From: Sphingopyxis sp.
GTDB taxonomy: Bacteria; Pseudomonadota; Alphaproteobacteria; Sphingomonadales; Sphingomonadaceae
NCBI GenBank assembly: GCA_017745175.1
Contig: JAGHZY010000017.1
Span: forward strand, 1-64,000
Direction: 5' to 3'
DNA: 64,000 nucleotides
Shown here: positions 1 through 7,729 of the stretch, piece after piece
Layout of the letters: each line of letters begins with the position of its first letter
How positions within the stretch are numbered: the first letter of the stretch is position 1
Translations under genes and position numbers: made by a program
The notes under the pieces: model-generated
Told to the model about the DNA's origin: nothing
Seen by the model: only the letters and a program-made list of their open reading frames with translations
The model's database searches: none

Positions 1-30
1 GCTGAGCCCACCCGCGGCTGATCGATTATG

Positions 31-65
31 ATGCTCCCCGGCACCGGCTGGGGAGCATTATTATT
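31..65 (+). terminator. Rho-independent terminator of an upstream gene
   Basis: A perfect 9-bp stem (ATGCTCCCC at 31-39 with GGGGAGCAT at 50-58) and a 10-base loop is followed by TATTATTATT. It would end a rightward gene lying left of the window; in sphingomonads that gene is often carB, but none of it is visible here. Confidence 0.7.
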
Positions 66-222
66 GCAGCTTCCACAGCGACGTAACTTTCCTAGCCTTG
101 CAGTGCGGCATTGGCGGGCTTATTATTCGCGTTCGCACAATTGATCTCCCCCATCAGTATCCATGTGCGGGCGTTCCCCCTGGGGGCGCTTGTGGGACGG
201 GGCGTTTTGAAGGACTTGGTGG

Positions 223-699
223 ATGGCTACGGTCGATAAGATGCCGATGCTTCAGGAAGGCTATGACAAGCTCGTTTCGGAGCTGAAGCGCCTGAAAATC
301 GAGCGCCCGCTGATCGTGGATGCGATCGAAGAGGCGCGCGCGCACGGCGACCTTTCGGAAAATGCCGAATATCACGCCGCCAAGGAACGCCAAGGCCAGG
401 TCGAAGCGACGATCGGCGACCTCGAAGACAAATTGTCGCGTGCGCAGGTGATCGATCCGACGACGCTGTCGGGCGACCGCATCGTGTTCGGCGCGACCGT
501 TACCCTCGCCGACGAGGACGACAAGCCGGTGCGCTACCAGATCGTCGGGCAAGCCGAGGCCGACGCCAAGGACGGCAAGATCAGCTATAATTCGCCGCTC
601 GGCCGGGCGCTGATCGGCCGCCGCGTCGACGACGAGGTCGAAGTGACCGTGCCTGCGGGCGACAAATATTATCTGGTGACCAAGATCGAATTCATCTGA
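223..699 (+). CDS. greA: Transcription elongation factor GreA
   Basis: GreA rescues backtracked RNA polymerase by stimulating cleavage of the 3' end of the nascent RNA. The 158-residue protein has the usual GreA length. The N-terminal coiled coil carries the family signature [15 protein letters not shown], with the acidic tip residues D43 and E46. The C-terminal half, with SPLGRALIG near residue 125, is the FKBP-like domain that docks on polymerase. The ATG follows GAAGGACTTGGTGG, a reasonable ribosome site. It is separated from the left-edge terminator by about 160 bases and so probably has its own promoter, though I could not fix one. The identification is secure. Confidence 0.97.
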   Translation: MATVDKMPMLQEGYDKLVSELKRLKIERPLIVDAIEEARAHGDLSENAEYHAAKERQGQVEATIGDLEDKLSRAQVIDPTTLSGDRIVFGATVTLADEDDKPVRYQIVGQAEADAKDGKISYNSPLGRALIGRRVDDEVEVTVPAGDKYYLVTKIEFI

Positions 700-716
700 C
701 GGACGGACGCGCGAGG

Positions 717-1352
717 ATGAAACCGCAGGACGCGCCACTGGTCACGGGCTATGCGCTCGCCTGTGTCGTCATCTTCGTGCTGCTCTGGATCACCGGCTTC
801 CAGATCGATGCGATCGTGCGCGCGGGGTTCATTCCTGCGCGTTTCGGCAGCGAACTGATCCTGCCGCCGGGGACACTCGTGCCCTTCCTGCTGACGCCGC
901 TGTCTTCGGCCTTTCTGCACGGCGGGGTGCTGCACATCGCGTTCAACATGCTGGTGCTGCTCTTCATCGGCCGCCAGCTCGAGGCGCCGCTGGGATCGAA
1001 GGCGATGGCGGTGCTGCTCGTCGCCGGTGCCTATGGCGGCGCGCTCGCCCAATATCTCGCCGATCCGGCCTCGGCGGTGCCGATGATCGGCGCGAGCGGG
1101 GCGATCTCGGCGCTCATCGCGGTCTTTGCATTGATCTTCAGCCGGTCGCAGGCCTCCGCGATCGGCCCCGTCCCCGGTCATTGGGTGCGTGCCCTGTGGC
1201 TCGCCGCGGCGTGGATCGGGCTTCAGCTGCTCATCGGTCTTGCCGGTGGCGGCGGCTTTGGCGCGGTCGCGATCTGGGCGCATGTCGGCGGCTTCCTCGC
1301 CGGCCTCTTCCTCGCCCGTCCGCTGCTGCGCTGGCGTTTCGGCGCGCGTTAG
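717..1352 (+). CDS. Rhomboid-family intramembrane serine protease
   Basis: A 211-residue polytopic membrane protein with about six hydrophobic segments. It has the rhomboid signatures: H73-xxx-N77 in the second segment (HIAFN), the nucleophile S127 in GASGA, and the catalytic H189 in WAHVGGFLAG. Rhomboids cleave transmembrane substrates inside the membrane; no substrate can be read from the context. The gene starts 17 bases after greA and may share its transcript. Its last four bases overlap the end of the convergent Nudix gene, so neither gene has room for its own terminator. Confidence 0.93.
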   Translation: MKPQDAPLVTGYALACVVIFVLLWITGFQIDAIVRAGFIPARFGSELILPPGTLVPFLLTPLSSAFLHGGVLHIAFNMLVLLFIGRQLEAPLGSKAMAVLLVAGAYGGALAQYLADPASAVPMIGASGAISALIAVFALIFSRSQASAIGPVPGHWVRALWLAAAWIGLQLLIGLAGGGGFGAVAIWAHVGGFLAGLFLARPLLRWRFGAR

Positions 1353-1894
1353 GCGCCGAGCAGGCCGCCCGCGAGCAGCATTGCGACGCGCACATCGATC
1401 CCGCAGCCTTCGACGCGTTTCGCCGCGACGAAATCGGCGATGCCGGCGAGCGGGACGCGATGGACGACGATTTCCTCGCCATCGACGCCGCCGCCCGCGC
1501 TCACCTTCGTCAATCCTGTCGCCATCAGCAGGGTGAAGCTCTCGCTGACCATCCCGGGCGAACTGTAGAATTCGCCGACGGTCTGCCAATGATCGGCGCG
1601 ATAGCCGGTTTCCTCCTCAAGCTCGCGCTGCGCTGCGATTTCCGCTGCCTCGCCCGCCATATCATCGCCAACGAGACCTGCGGGCAGTTCGAGGCATCGG
1701 ACCTTCAACGGCACGCGATATTGTTCGACGAGAATGACGTGGCGACCGTCGTCGCCCTCGTCGAGCGCGAGGATCACCGCCGCATGGATGCCGCGCGAGC
1801 GTGAGACATATTCCCACGTTCCCTGCTGTTTGACCGTGATGAAGCGGCCTTCCCATCGCGTCTCGACGGGCGTTTCGGGGCCGGGACGGCTCAT
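1349..1894 (-). CDS. Nudix hydrolase, ADP-ribose pyrophosphatase type
   Basis: A 181-residue protein with a perfect Nudix box, Gx5Ex7REUxEExGU, at residues 76-98 (G76, E82, REL-E-EE-T-GY). The upstream sequence (LEQYR-like VEQYRVP, ELPAGLV) is typical of the ADP-ribose/sugar-nucleotide branch (NudF-like). It probably hydrolyses ADP-ribose to AMP and ribose-5-phosphate; the substrate is inferred from family resemblance only. It is the last gene of a leftward operon and starts 12 bases after the TPM gene at 1907-2587. Confidence 0.88.
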   Translation of the reverse strand: MSRPGPETPVETRWEGRFITVKQQGTWEYVSRSRGIHAAVILALDEGDDGRHVILVEQYRVPLKVRCLELPAGLVGDDMAGEAAEIAAQRELEEETGYRADHWQTVGEFYSSPGMVSESFTLLMATGLTKVSAGGGVDGEEIVVHRVPLAGIADFVAAKRVEGCGIDVRVAMLLAGGLLGA

Positions 1895-1906
1895 GACTTT
1901 TCCTTG

Positions 1907-2587
1907 CTATAGTTCGATCAGGCGGTCGGGGAGTTCGTTCGGATTTTCGCTGCCGCGCGGGAAATGCTCGGCGAGCACGACACCCATCTGGCGTACGGCT
2001 TCGGCCATGCCTTCGCCGGGCTTGCCCGCACGCACACGCTCGATCAGCGCGGCCATCGCATCGCCCCACACGTCGGCGGATACCTTCGCCGCAATGGCGT
2101 CGTCGGCGACGATATCGGCGCGATGCTCTTTCAGGCTGAGATAGAGGAGGACGCCGGTACGCCCCGCGGTCTTTCCCTCGGTCCCGACCTTGAACAGGTC
2201 GATCGCGCGCGCGCGCACGCGCTCTGCCTTGATGCTGCGCGGGGTCAGCGCCATCCGCAGCGGACGCCACAGCAGGATCAGCCACATGCCGAACCATTTG
2301 ATGACGCCGATGGTAATCACCGTTCCAAGCCATTGATTGGCAGTAAGTTCATGCCCCCAGCCGCCGGTCAGCCGGTCGTACAGGCCGCGGTAGAATTCGG
2401 GAAAGAGCGCGACGATCGACATCGCGAGAAAGGCGACGATGCTCGCCCAGACAAGCGCGACATCGTCATAATCGTTCGATTTGCCGGCAACGACGGCGAC
2501 AATCTCGCCGCTCGTATGCGTCTCGGCCGCGGCGACGGCGGCCGTGACGATATCGTGATCGGCTTCGCTGACATGGCTGACTTTCAT
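1907..2587 (-). CDS. TPM-domain membrane protein with the domain split by two TM segments
   Basis: A 226-residue protein in the TPM/YgcG neighbourhood. The N-terminus (TSGEIVAVVAGKSNDYDD) and the C-terminal half (GVLLYLSLKEHRADIVADDAI, then GEGMAEAVRQMG) match TPM-domain strands and helices. Between them are two hydrophobic stretches at about residues 43-62 and 86-106. There is no signal peptide, so the TPM lobe probably faces one side of the inner membrane. It lies 12 bases downstream of a second TPM gene and upstream of the Nudix gene. The biochemical role is unknown; TPM proteins are linked to photosystem repair in plants and are of unclear function in bacteria. Confidence 0.7.
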   Translation of the reverse strand: MKVSHVSEADHDIVTAAVAAAETHTSGEIVAVVAGKSNDYDDVALVWASIVAFLAMSIVALFPEFYRGLYDRLTGGWGHELTANQWLGTVITIGVIKWFGMWLILLWRPLRMALTPRSIKAERVRARAIDLFKVGTEGKTAGRTGVLLYLSLKEHRADIVADDAIAAKVSADVWGDAMAALIERVRAGKPGEGMAEAVRQMGVVLAEHFPRGSENPNELPDRLIEL

Positions 2588-2599
2588 AGGTCCGCTCCC

Positions 2600-3424
2600 T
2601 TACCAGCCGCCCGAGGCGCCGCCGCCCCCGAAGCTGCCGCCGCCGCCCGAGAAACCGCCGAAGCCGCCGCCTCCGCCGCCGCCCCAGCTCGAACCGCCGC
2701 CGCCCCACGATGAGCCGCCGCTGCCTCCGCCCCAGTCGTCGTCGCCCCAGATGATGATCGGAGCGCCCCACGGGCTATGCTTGCGCCGCTTCTTGCCGCG
2801 CCGTCCGAGGCTGGTGAGCATCGGCAGAATGAAGAAGAAAAAGACGATGAAGCCGATGAAGAAGAGACCGCCCCAGTCGCCGTCGTCGGCGCGGTCGCGT
2901 TCGGCCTTGTCGGCCGCGGCGGCGCGCGCCGCGGCTTCTTCGGGAGGCAATTGAAGTTGTTTGATCGCGGCGTCAACGCCGGCATCGACGCCGCCCGGAA
3001 TGTCGCCGGCCTTGAATTTCGGCGTGATGTCGTCGCGAATGATCACCCATGCCATGGCATCGGGGAAGCGGCCCTCGATTCCGTCACCGACCTCGAAGCG
3101 CATTCGCCGCTCCTTTGGGGCAACTATCAGGATCAGCCCGTCGTCGCGCTCGGCATCGCCGAGCTTCCATTCATTGCCCATGCGATAGCCCCAGTCGGAG
3201 ATATCATAGCCCTGCAGGTCGGGGAGGGTGACGACGACAAATTGTTGCTGGGTCGAGGCCTGATAGGCGCGTAGCTTCGCATCGAGCGCCGCTTCCTGGC
3301 CGGCGTCGAGCTGGTCGGCAAGGTCCATGACCGGCCCCGTCAGCTTCGGCACGTTCTGCGCCATAGCCGGCGCGAAGGCCAGGGCGGTGATCGCCGCCAG
3401 CAGCACGAGAAGTCGTTGGATCAT
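2600..3424 (-). CDS. YgcG/TPM-domain protein with glycine-rich tail
   Basis: The 274-residue protein has a signal peptide (MIQRLLVLLAAITALAFAPAMAQ) and a TPM domain at about residues 30-150 (VMDLADQLD, QQFVVVTLPDLQGYDISDWG, DDGLILIVAPKERRMRFEVG). A transmembrane segment near residue 190 is followed by a basic stretch and a C-terminus made almost only of Gly, Ser and Trp repeats. This is the classic YgcG layout: a periplasmic TPM domain anchored by one helix with a low-complexity cytoplasmic tail. Its ATG overlaps the stop of the preceding TPM lipoprotein gene (ATGA), which implies translational coupling. Confidence 0.88.
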   Translation of the reverse strand: MIQRLLVLLAAITALAFAPAMAQNVPKLTGPVMDLADQLDAGQEAALDAKLRAYQASTQQQFVVVTLPDLQGYDISDWGYRMGNEWKLGDAERDDGLILIVAPKERRMRFEVGDGIEGRFPDAMAWVIIRDDITPKFKAGDIPGGVDAGVDAAIKQLQLPPEEAAARAAAADKAERDRADDGDWGGLFFIGFIVFFFFILPMLTSLGRRGKKRRKHSPWGAPIIIWGDDDWGGGSGGSSWGGGGSSWGGGGGGGFGGFSGGGGSFGGGGASGGW

Positions 3425-3951
3425 CGTCCGGTTCCTGTTTGCGCCATGATCGAGCTTATCGCGGTGTCGATCCCGCCGGCATAGTCGCGCTCACGGAAAT
3501 GCGGTGTCATCTCCGCAATCACTTTTGCCGCCTTCGCGTCGGTCAGCTGCTTTTCCATCCCGAGTCCCGTGGCAATCCGCATCTGCCGTTCGTTCGGCGC
3601 GACAAGGATCAGAATGCCGTCGTCTTCGCCCTTCCGGCCGATCTTCCATCGATTGCCGGTACATGTTGCGAATGTATCGATCGGCGCCCCACCGAGGCCT
3701 GAAGTGAGAACGACCATCTGGTGCTGCGTTCTGCTTTCATATTCGGCCAGCCGTGCCGACAGGCGATCTTCGTCGGCCTCCGTCAGGATATGCGCGGCGT
3801 CGGTGACGCGCCCCCCGGGGGCGACTTCGGGAACCGCGGCGCACTCCGCTCCGCCATTCTCGCCTGTCACTTCCGGGACGGGAGCAGCGGCCTTGCAGCC
3901 TGCAAGCAGCAAAGCCGCTCCCAATCGCGTCAGGACCGCGCCGACGCGCAC
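3421..3951 (-). CDS. TPM-domain lipoprotein
   Basis: A 176-residue protein with a lipoprotein signal (LLLAGC, lipidated Cys near residue 19) followed by a compact TPM domain (VTDAAHILTEADEDRLSARL, HQMVVLTSGLGGAP, DGILILVAPNERQMRIATG). It has no transmembrane tail, unlike its neighbour, so it would sit on a membrane leaflet through its lipid. It starts 2 bases after lemA. It is the second gene of the leftward lemA-TPM-TPM-TPM-Nudix operon. Confidence 0.82.
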   Translation of the reverse strand: MRVGAVLTRLGAALLLAGCKAAAPVPEVTGENGGAECAAVPEVAPGGRVTDAAHILTEADEDRLSARLAEYESRTQHQMVVLTSGLGGAPIDTFATCTGNRWKIGRKGEDDGILILVAPNERQMRIATGLGMEKQLTDAKAAKVIAEMTPHFRERDYAGGIDTAISSIMAQTGTGR

Positions 3952-3953
3952 TC

Positions 3954-4550
3954 TTATTGGCCGAGATTCATCTTCGGTGCTTCCTCGGCGCCCTTGGTCA
4001 CGGCCTTGAACGGTACCATCGGCTTCGCGCCATGGACGATCTTGGCGCCGATGATATCGGGGAAGGTCCGGATCGTCGTGTTATAGTCCTGCACCGCCGA
4101 ATTATATTCCTCGCGCGCACGCGATACACGGTTTTCGGTACCCTCGATCTGGATCTGCGCCGTCTCGACATTCTTCGGCGAAACCAGGTTAGGATATTGC
4201 TCGACGGTGACAAGCAGACGGCTCAGCGCGCTACCATACTGATCCTGCGCCTGCTGATACTGCTCGACCTTGGCGGGGTCTTTGAGGTCGTCACCCGCCA
4301 GCTGGATCGACGAAGCCTTCGAGCGCGCTTCGGCTACGCCGACGAACACCGACTTTTCCTGATTCATCGCGCCCTTCACGAGCGCTTCGATGTTGGGATA
4401 CAGGTCGACGCGGCGCTGATATTCATTCTCGACATTCGCCCACTTGGCTTTCGCGGCTTCTTCCTTGGTCGGGACGCTGTTGATGCCGCAGGCGGACAGG
4501 CTCATCGCGGCGACAGGCAGGATCAACCAGCGAGCGGAACGATAGGTCAT
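3954..4550 (-). CDS. lemA: LemA-family lipoprotein
   Basis: A 198-residue LemA family protein. A lipobox (LSAC) ends a short signal peptide. The long alpha-helical body carries the family motifs WANVENEYQRR, DLYPNIEALVKG and YNTTIRTFPDII. I chose the ATG at 4550, not the upstream ones, because GGAGGGAG lies at the right distance and the signal peptide then starts properly. LemA proteins often travel with TPM-domain genes, as here. The function is unknown; other LemA proteins are membrane-associated and have been tied to envelope stress. Confidence 0.88.
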   Translation of the reverse strand: MTYRSARWLILPVAAMSLSACGINSVPTKEEAAKAKWANVENEYQRRVDLYPNIEALVKGAMNQEKSVFVGVAEARSKASSIQLAGDDLKDPAKVEQYQQAQDQYGSALSRLLVTVEQYPNLVSPKNVETAQIQIEGTENRVSRAREEYNSAVQDYNTTIRTFPDIIGAKIVHGAKPMVPFKAVTKGAEEAPKMNLGQ

Positions 4551-4672
4551 GGACAGAAACTCCCTCCGGCGGCGTTTTGCCGCAACAATACACATAATAG
4601 GATGGCGCTTGCCTTTGTGCAATCGGCACGGCAGTTTTGCGGGCAGCGATCAACCATCCGGGGAACAGTAAC

Positions 4673-5089
4673 ATGCTGGCAGAATTCAGGGAATTTATTG
4701 CGCGCGGCAATGTCATCGACCTTGCGGTCGGTGTCATCATCGGCGGCGCCTTCGCGACGATTACCGGCTCGCTGACCGAGGATCTGATCATGCCGCTTGT
4801 CGGCTGGATTTTCGGCGGGGTCGATTTTTCGAGCCAGTTCATCCTGCTCGGCAGCGTGCCCGACGGGATTGCGGCGACCGACTATGCGGCGCTCAAGAAG
4901 GCCGGGGTCGCGATGATCGGCTATGGGGCCTTCATCACTGCGGTGATCAATTTCCTGATCCTCGCATGGATCATCTTCCTGCTCGTCAGGACGGTGAACA
5001 AGGTCGTCCGCAAGGCGCCCGACGCGCCGGCGGGGCCCAGCGAGGTCGACCTGCTCACCGAAATCCGCGACGAATTGCGAAAGAAATAA
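4673..5089 (+). CDS. mscL: Large-conductance mechanosensitive channel MscL
   Basis: The 138-residue protein is of normal MscL length. It shows the N-terminal amphipathic helix, TM1 with the conserved GNVIDLAVGVIIGGAF, a periplasmic loop, TM2 (FLILAWIIFLLVRTVNK) and the C-terminal EVDLLTEIRDELRKK helix. The homopentamer opens under membrane tension to release solutes on osmotic downshock. I placed the start at 4673 because MLAEF is the family N-terminus and GGGGAA lies upstream. The gene is divergent from lemA and is closed by its own terminator. Confidence 0.96.
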   Translation: MLAEFREFIARGNVIDLAVGVIIGGAFATITGSLTEDLIMPLVGWIFGGVDFSSQFILLGSVPDGIAATDYAALKKAGVAMIGYGAFITAVINFLILAWIIFLLVRTVNKVVRKAPDAPAGPSEVDLLTEIRDELRKK

Positions 5090-5118
5090 GAGGGTTGAGC
5101 CCTTTACGGGACGAATGG

Positions 5119-5154
5119 CCCGCCTGCGCTCTTCCAAAGCGCGGGCGGGTTTCC
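5119..5154 (+). terminator. Rho-independent terminator of mscL
   Basis: A 12-bp GC-rich stem (5119-5130 with 5138-5149, one G-T pair) with a 7-base loop is followed by TTTCCT. It sits 30 bases after the mscL stop and before the tmRNA gene. Confidence 0.8.
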
Positions 5155-5184
5155 TATATGGGTCGGTGCCGGCTTCGGCCGGCT

Positions 5185-5523
5185 ATGAGGATAAATGGTG
5201 TCGTGGAATAGACACAGCGGACCCGGGGGCAGTACCCGGCGGCTCCACCACAAACCCGCGTTTCTTCGATGGGCGCGCGGGTTTCTGACGGGGCCGAACC
5301 AGGATCGACGTGTGTTCAAAGGCGATATTTTCTTCCGGGCTGAGTAACCCGTTCAAGGCTCAAAACTATAAGTGCTAACGATAACGAAGCACTCGCTCTG
5401 GCTGCGTAACCGATAAGCCTCACGGCCTAAGGTTATTCAAATAGAACGCGGTTCGGACCGAACCGGGCAACAGAATCGGATACCAGCGGCTGGGGACGAG
5501 CCGGGCAACAGAATCGTCCCACC
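5185..5523 (+). ncRNA. ssrA: Circularly permuted two-piece tmRNA (ssrA)
   Basis: tmRNA rescues stalled ribosomes and adds a degradation tag. The acceptor piece comes first in the gene: a T-arm (ACCCGGGGGCAGTACCCGG) and the 3' acceptor strand CGGCTCC plus ACCA, ending at 5250. An intervening hairpin (stem 5252-5260 with 5276-5284) would be cut out. The coding piece starts at 5290 with GGGGCCG, which pairs with CGGCTCC through seven base pairs including one G-U. The tag frame at 5374-5409 reads ANDNEALALAA then TAA, the tag typical of sphingomonads. Two pseudoknot-like elements follow up to about 5520. The outer ends are approximate. Confidence 0.95.
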
Positions 5524-5541
5524 TTTCCTTCAATTCGACAA

Positions 5542-5952
5542 TCAATGCGCGCTTTCGCAGCGACGGTGGTCGCCGAGCGCCTCGATCACCCGGCAGTCAG
5601 CGGCGATCCCGCCGCGGCAGCGCCCGACAATACGCGCGAGTTCGTCGCGCAGCCGCGTGAGCTGCGTGATCTTTTCCTCGACCTGCTCCAGATGCGCGGT
5701 CGCGATGCGGTCGGCCTCGCCGCAATCGCGCGCCGGATCGTCGGACAGGTCGAGTAGCGAGCGTATCTCCTCGATCGTGAATCCCAGCTCGCGCGAATGG
5801 CGCACGAAGCTGAGGCGCGACCGGTGCGCGTCGCCATAGCTGCGATAATTGGCCGCGGTGCGATCGGGCGCGGGGAGCAGGCCGATGCGCTCATAATAGC
5901 GGATGGTTTCGATATGGGTGCCGGTGGTACGCGACAGTTCGCCGATTTTCAT
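5542..5952 (-). CDS. MerR-family metal sensor, CadR/PbrR-like
   Basis: The 136-residue protein has the MerR winged-helix start (MKIGELSRTTGTHIETIRYY) and a long dimerisation helix. Cysteines at positions 77, 112 and 120 match the spacing of the metal site in CadR/PbrR regulators (77, 112, 119). H129 and C132 follow near the C-terminus. I infer a divalent soft-metal sensor (Cd, Pb or Zn). It is divergent from the cation-efflux gene at 6022, and the shared promoter holds a perfect dyad in a 19-bp spacer, the MerR-family hallmark. It probably represses and, when metal-bound, activates the transporter and controls itself. Confidence 0.87.
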   Translation of the reverse strand: MKIGELSRTTGTHIETIRYYERIGLLPAPDRTAANYRSYGDAHRSRLSFVRHSRELGFTIEEIRSLLDLSDDPARDCGEADRIATAHLEQVEEKITQLTRLRDELARIVGRCRGGIAADCRVIEALGDHRRCESAH

Positions 5953-5955
5953 CGC

Positions 5956-5986
5956 TTGACCCTGTAGTTGCTACAGAGTGCATATA
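5956..5986 (+). promoter_or_regulatory. MerR-type promoter with operator in 19-bp spacer
   Basis: The -35 TTGACC (5956-5961) and -10 CATATA (5981-5986) are 19 bp apart, longer than the usual 17. A perfect inverted repeat CTGTAG-TTG-CTACAG (5962-5976) lies directly after the -35. This over-long spacer with a central dyad is how MerR regulators twist DNA to activate transcription. It serves the rightward efflux gene and overlaps the start region of the regulator gene. Confidence 0.85.
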
Positions 5987-6021
5987 GGATGCCGACTCGA
6001 AGATAACAGGAGGTTTCGGCG

Positions 6022-6645
6022 ATGGCCGATCAATGTTGTGCCGGCAAAAGTGGCAAGACCGCACTCAATGATCCGAAGTGGCGGCGCGTTCTGTGGTTCG
6101 CGCTGATTGTCAACGCCGCGATGTTCGGCGTCGAGATCGTCGCGGGCGTCGCAGCGGACTCGCGCGCGCTGCAGGCCGACGCGCTCGATTTCCTCGGCGA
6201 CAGCGCCAATTATGCGATCAGCCTTGGTGTCGCGAGCATGGCGCTCGCGTGGCGCGCACGGGCGGCCCTGCTGAAGGCGGCGACGATGCTGGCCTTCGGC
6301 CTGTGGGTGTTCGGATCGGCGGTCTGGGGTTTCGTCACCGGATCGGCGCCGCATGCCGAGACGATGGGGCTGATCGGCGCGCTCGCGCTTGCCGCGAATG
6401 TTGCGGTCGCGCTGATGCTCTACCGTTATCGCACGGGCGATGCGAACATGCGCTCGGTGTGGATATGTTCGCGCAACGACGCGATCGGCAATATCGCCGT
6501 GATGGGCGCGGCGCTCGGCGTGTTCGGTACCGGGCGCAGCTGGCCCGACCTTGCCGTCGCGGCGATCATGGCCGGCCTCGCGATCTGGGGCAGCATCGAG
6601 GTCTTCCGGCAGGCGCGCGGCGAGCTTGCCGCCGCGCCCGCCTAG
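6022..6645 (+). CDS. Cation diffusion facilitator, minimal form without C-terminal domain
   Basis: A 207-residue inner-membrane protein with about six hydrophobic segments, in the CDF/cation-transporter family, probably a proton-coupled metal exporter. The TM2 metal pair is D56-xxx-D60 (DALDFLGD), as in YiiP-type carriers. In TM5 the usual His-xxx-Asp is replaced by D153-xxx-N157 (NDAIGN). A Cys-Cys pair sits at residues 5-6. The protein stops after TM6, so the cytoplasmic regulatory domain of larger CDFs is missing. AGGAGG precedes the ATG. The MerR-type promoter upstream implies metal induction; which metal is not settled by the sequence. Confidence 0.83.
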   Translation: MADQCCAGKSGKTALNDPKWRRVLWFALIVNAAMFGVEIVAGVAADSRALQADALDFLGDSANYAISLGVASMALAWRARAALLKAATMLAFGLWVFGSAVWGFVTGSAPHAETMGLIGALALAANVAVALMLYRYRTGDANMRSVWICSRNDAIGNIAVMGAALGVFGTGRSWPDLAVAAIMAGLAIWGSIEVFRQARGELAAAPA

Positions 6646-6651
6646 GGTGCG

Positions 6652-7710
6652 TCACGCGAGGCTGTTGCCCAGCCCGATCACCACGGTCGACAGCATCAGC
6701 ACCGCAATCCCCAGCCACACGAGTGCGCGCGTGCGCCGTCCGGCGGGCGCCCATTCCCTGAGCGCAAAGCCCCAGAGCGTCGAGAAGAGGATGATGCTCG
6801 CCATGTGCAGCGTCCAGCTCGAAAAGCCGAAGCGCCCCATCTGGCTTTCGCCCATCGTGTAGAAGAAGAACTGGAAATACCAGAGCGTCCCGCCGAGCGC
6901 CGCGAGGCCGTAATTGAGCGCGAGCGGAGGTTTTCCGGTCGCTCCCGGCGCGGCTTCGCCGGCGAACTGGCGGATGCTGCGGTTGCGCGCGATCAATATG
7001 CCGCACCAGATGAGGTTGGTGGTGAGCCCGCCGAGCAGCACGACGCAGAGTACCGGCAGCCCCTGCCACAACGGATCGGTTCCGGCGGCGAGCGTCAGCT
7101 CGCGGATCGGCGCCCCGGCGTCGAGGCCCCAGGCGAAGCAGCCCGACATGATGCCCGAGAAGACCGCGATCGCGAGCCCCTTGCGCAGGTCGAATTCGGA
7201 GGCATCGGGCGTGACGTCGCTGTCCATCTCGCGTTCCTTGCGGCGCCCCGCCTGCGCGACGATGACGATCCCCGCCAGCGTGATCGCGATGCCGAGGAAC
7301 ACCGTCTGCCCGCTCGTCGTCGCGGACAGCTCGCCCAGGGTGCCGTGAAAGATCGGTGGACCCATCGTTCCGATGACGGTCGTGAGACCGAGCGCGACCG
7401 CCATGCCGAGCGACAGCCCGAGGTAGCGCATCGTGAGCCCGAAGGTGAGCCCGCCGAGCCCCCACATCGCGCCCCAGAACCAGCACCAGAACCAGATGTC
7501 GCCCGGCGTGCGGCCCAGCACGCCGATCAGATCGTGCGTCTGGATCGACGCGAATAGCCACGGCGCGACGAGCCATGAAAAAATACCGCCGGTGATCCAG
7601 AAAATCTCCCACGACCAGGCGCGGATGCGCTTGTACGGCACATAGAAGCTCGCCGACGACAGTCCGCCCAGCCAGTGAAAGAACACGCCGAGCAGCGGGT
7701 TCGCATCCAT
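6652..7710 (-). CDS. rhaT: L-rhamnose/proton symporter RhaT
   Basis: A 352-residue membrane protein with about ten hydrophobic helices. It aligns with RhaT in motifs such as GGLSSASFYVPYKRIRAWSWE at the start and LGLSLGMAVALGLTTVIGT in the middle. RhaT brings L-rhamnose across the inner membrane with protons. It is the third gene of the leftward rhaB-lldD-rhaT operon, 19 bases after lldD, and ends 6 bases from the convergent cation-efflux gene. The assignment is supported by the flanking rhamnose genes. Confidence 0.93.
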   Translation of the reverse strand: MDANPLLGVFFHWLGGLSSASFYVPYKRIRAWSWEIFWITGGIFSWLVAPWLFASIQTHDLIGVLGRTPGDIWFWCWFWGAMWGLGGLTFGLTMRYLGLSLGMAVALGLTTVIGTMGPPIFHGTLGELSATTSGQTVFLGIAITLAGIVIVAQAGRRKEREMDSDVTPDASEFDLRKGLAIAVFSGIMSGCFAWGLDAGAPIRELTLAAGTDPLWQGLPVLCVVLLGGLTTNLIWCGILIARNRSIRQFAGEAAPGATGKPPLALNYGLAALGGTLWYFQFFFYTMGESQMGRFGFSSWTLHMASIILFSTLWGFALREWAPAGRRTRALVWLGIAVLMLSTVVIGLGNSLA

Positions 7711-7729
7711 CCTCTTTCTCCCCTTGTCG

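Noticed and set aside
5463-5516. Two identical 16-base units that could look like a CRISPR or tandem repeat
   Set aside because: There are only two copies and they lie inside the tmRNA coding piece, where they form pseudoknot arms.
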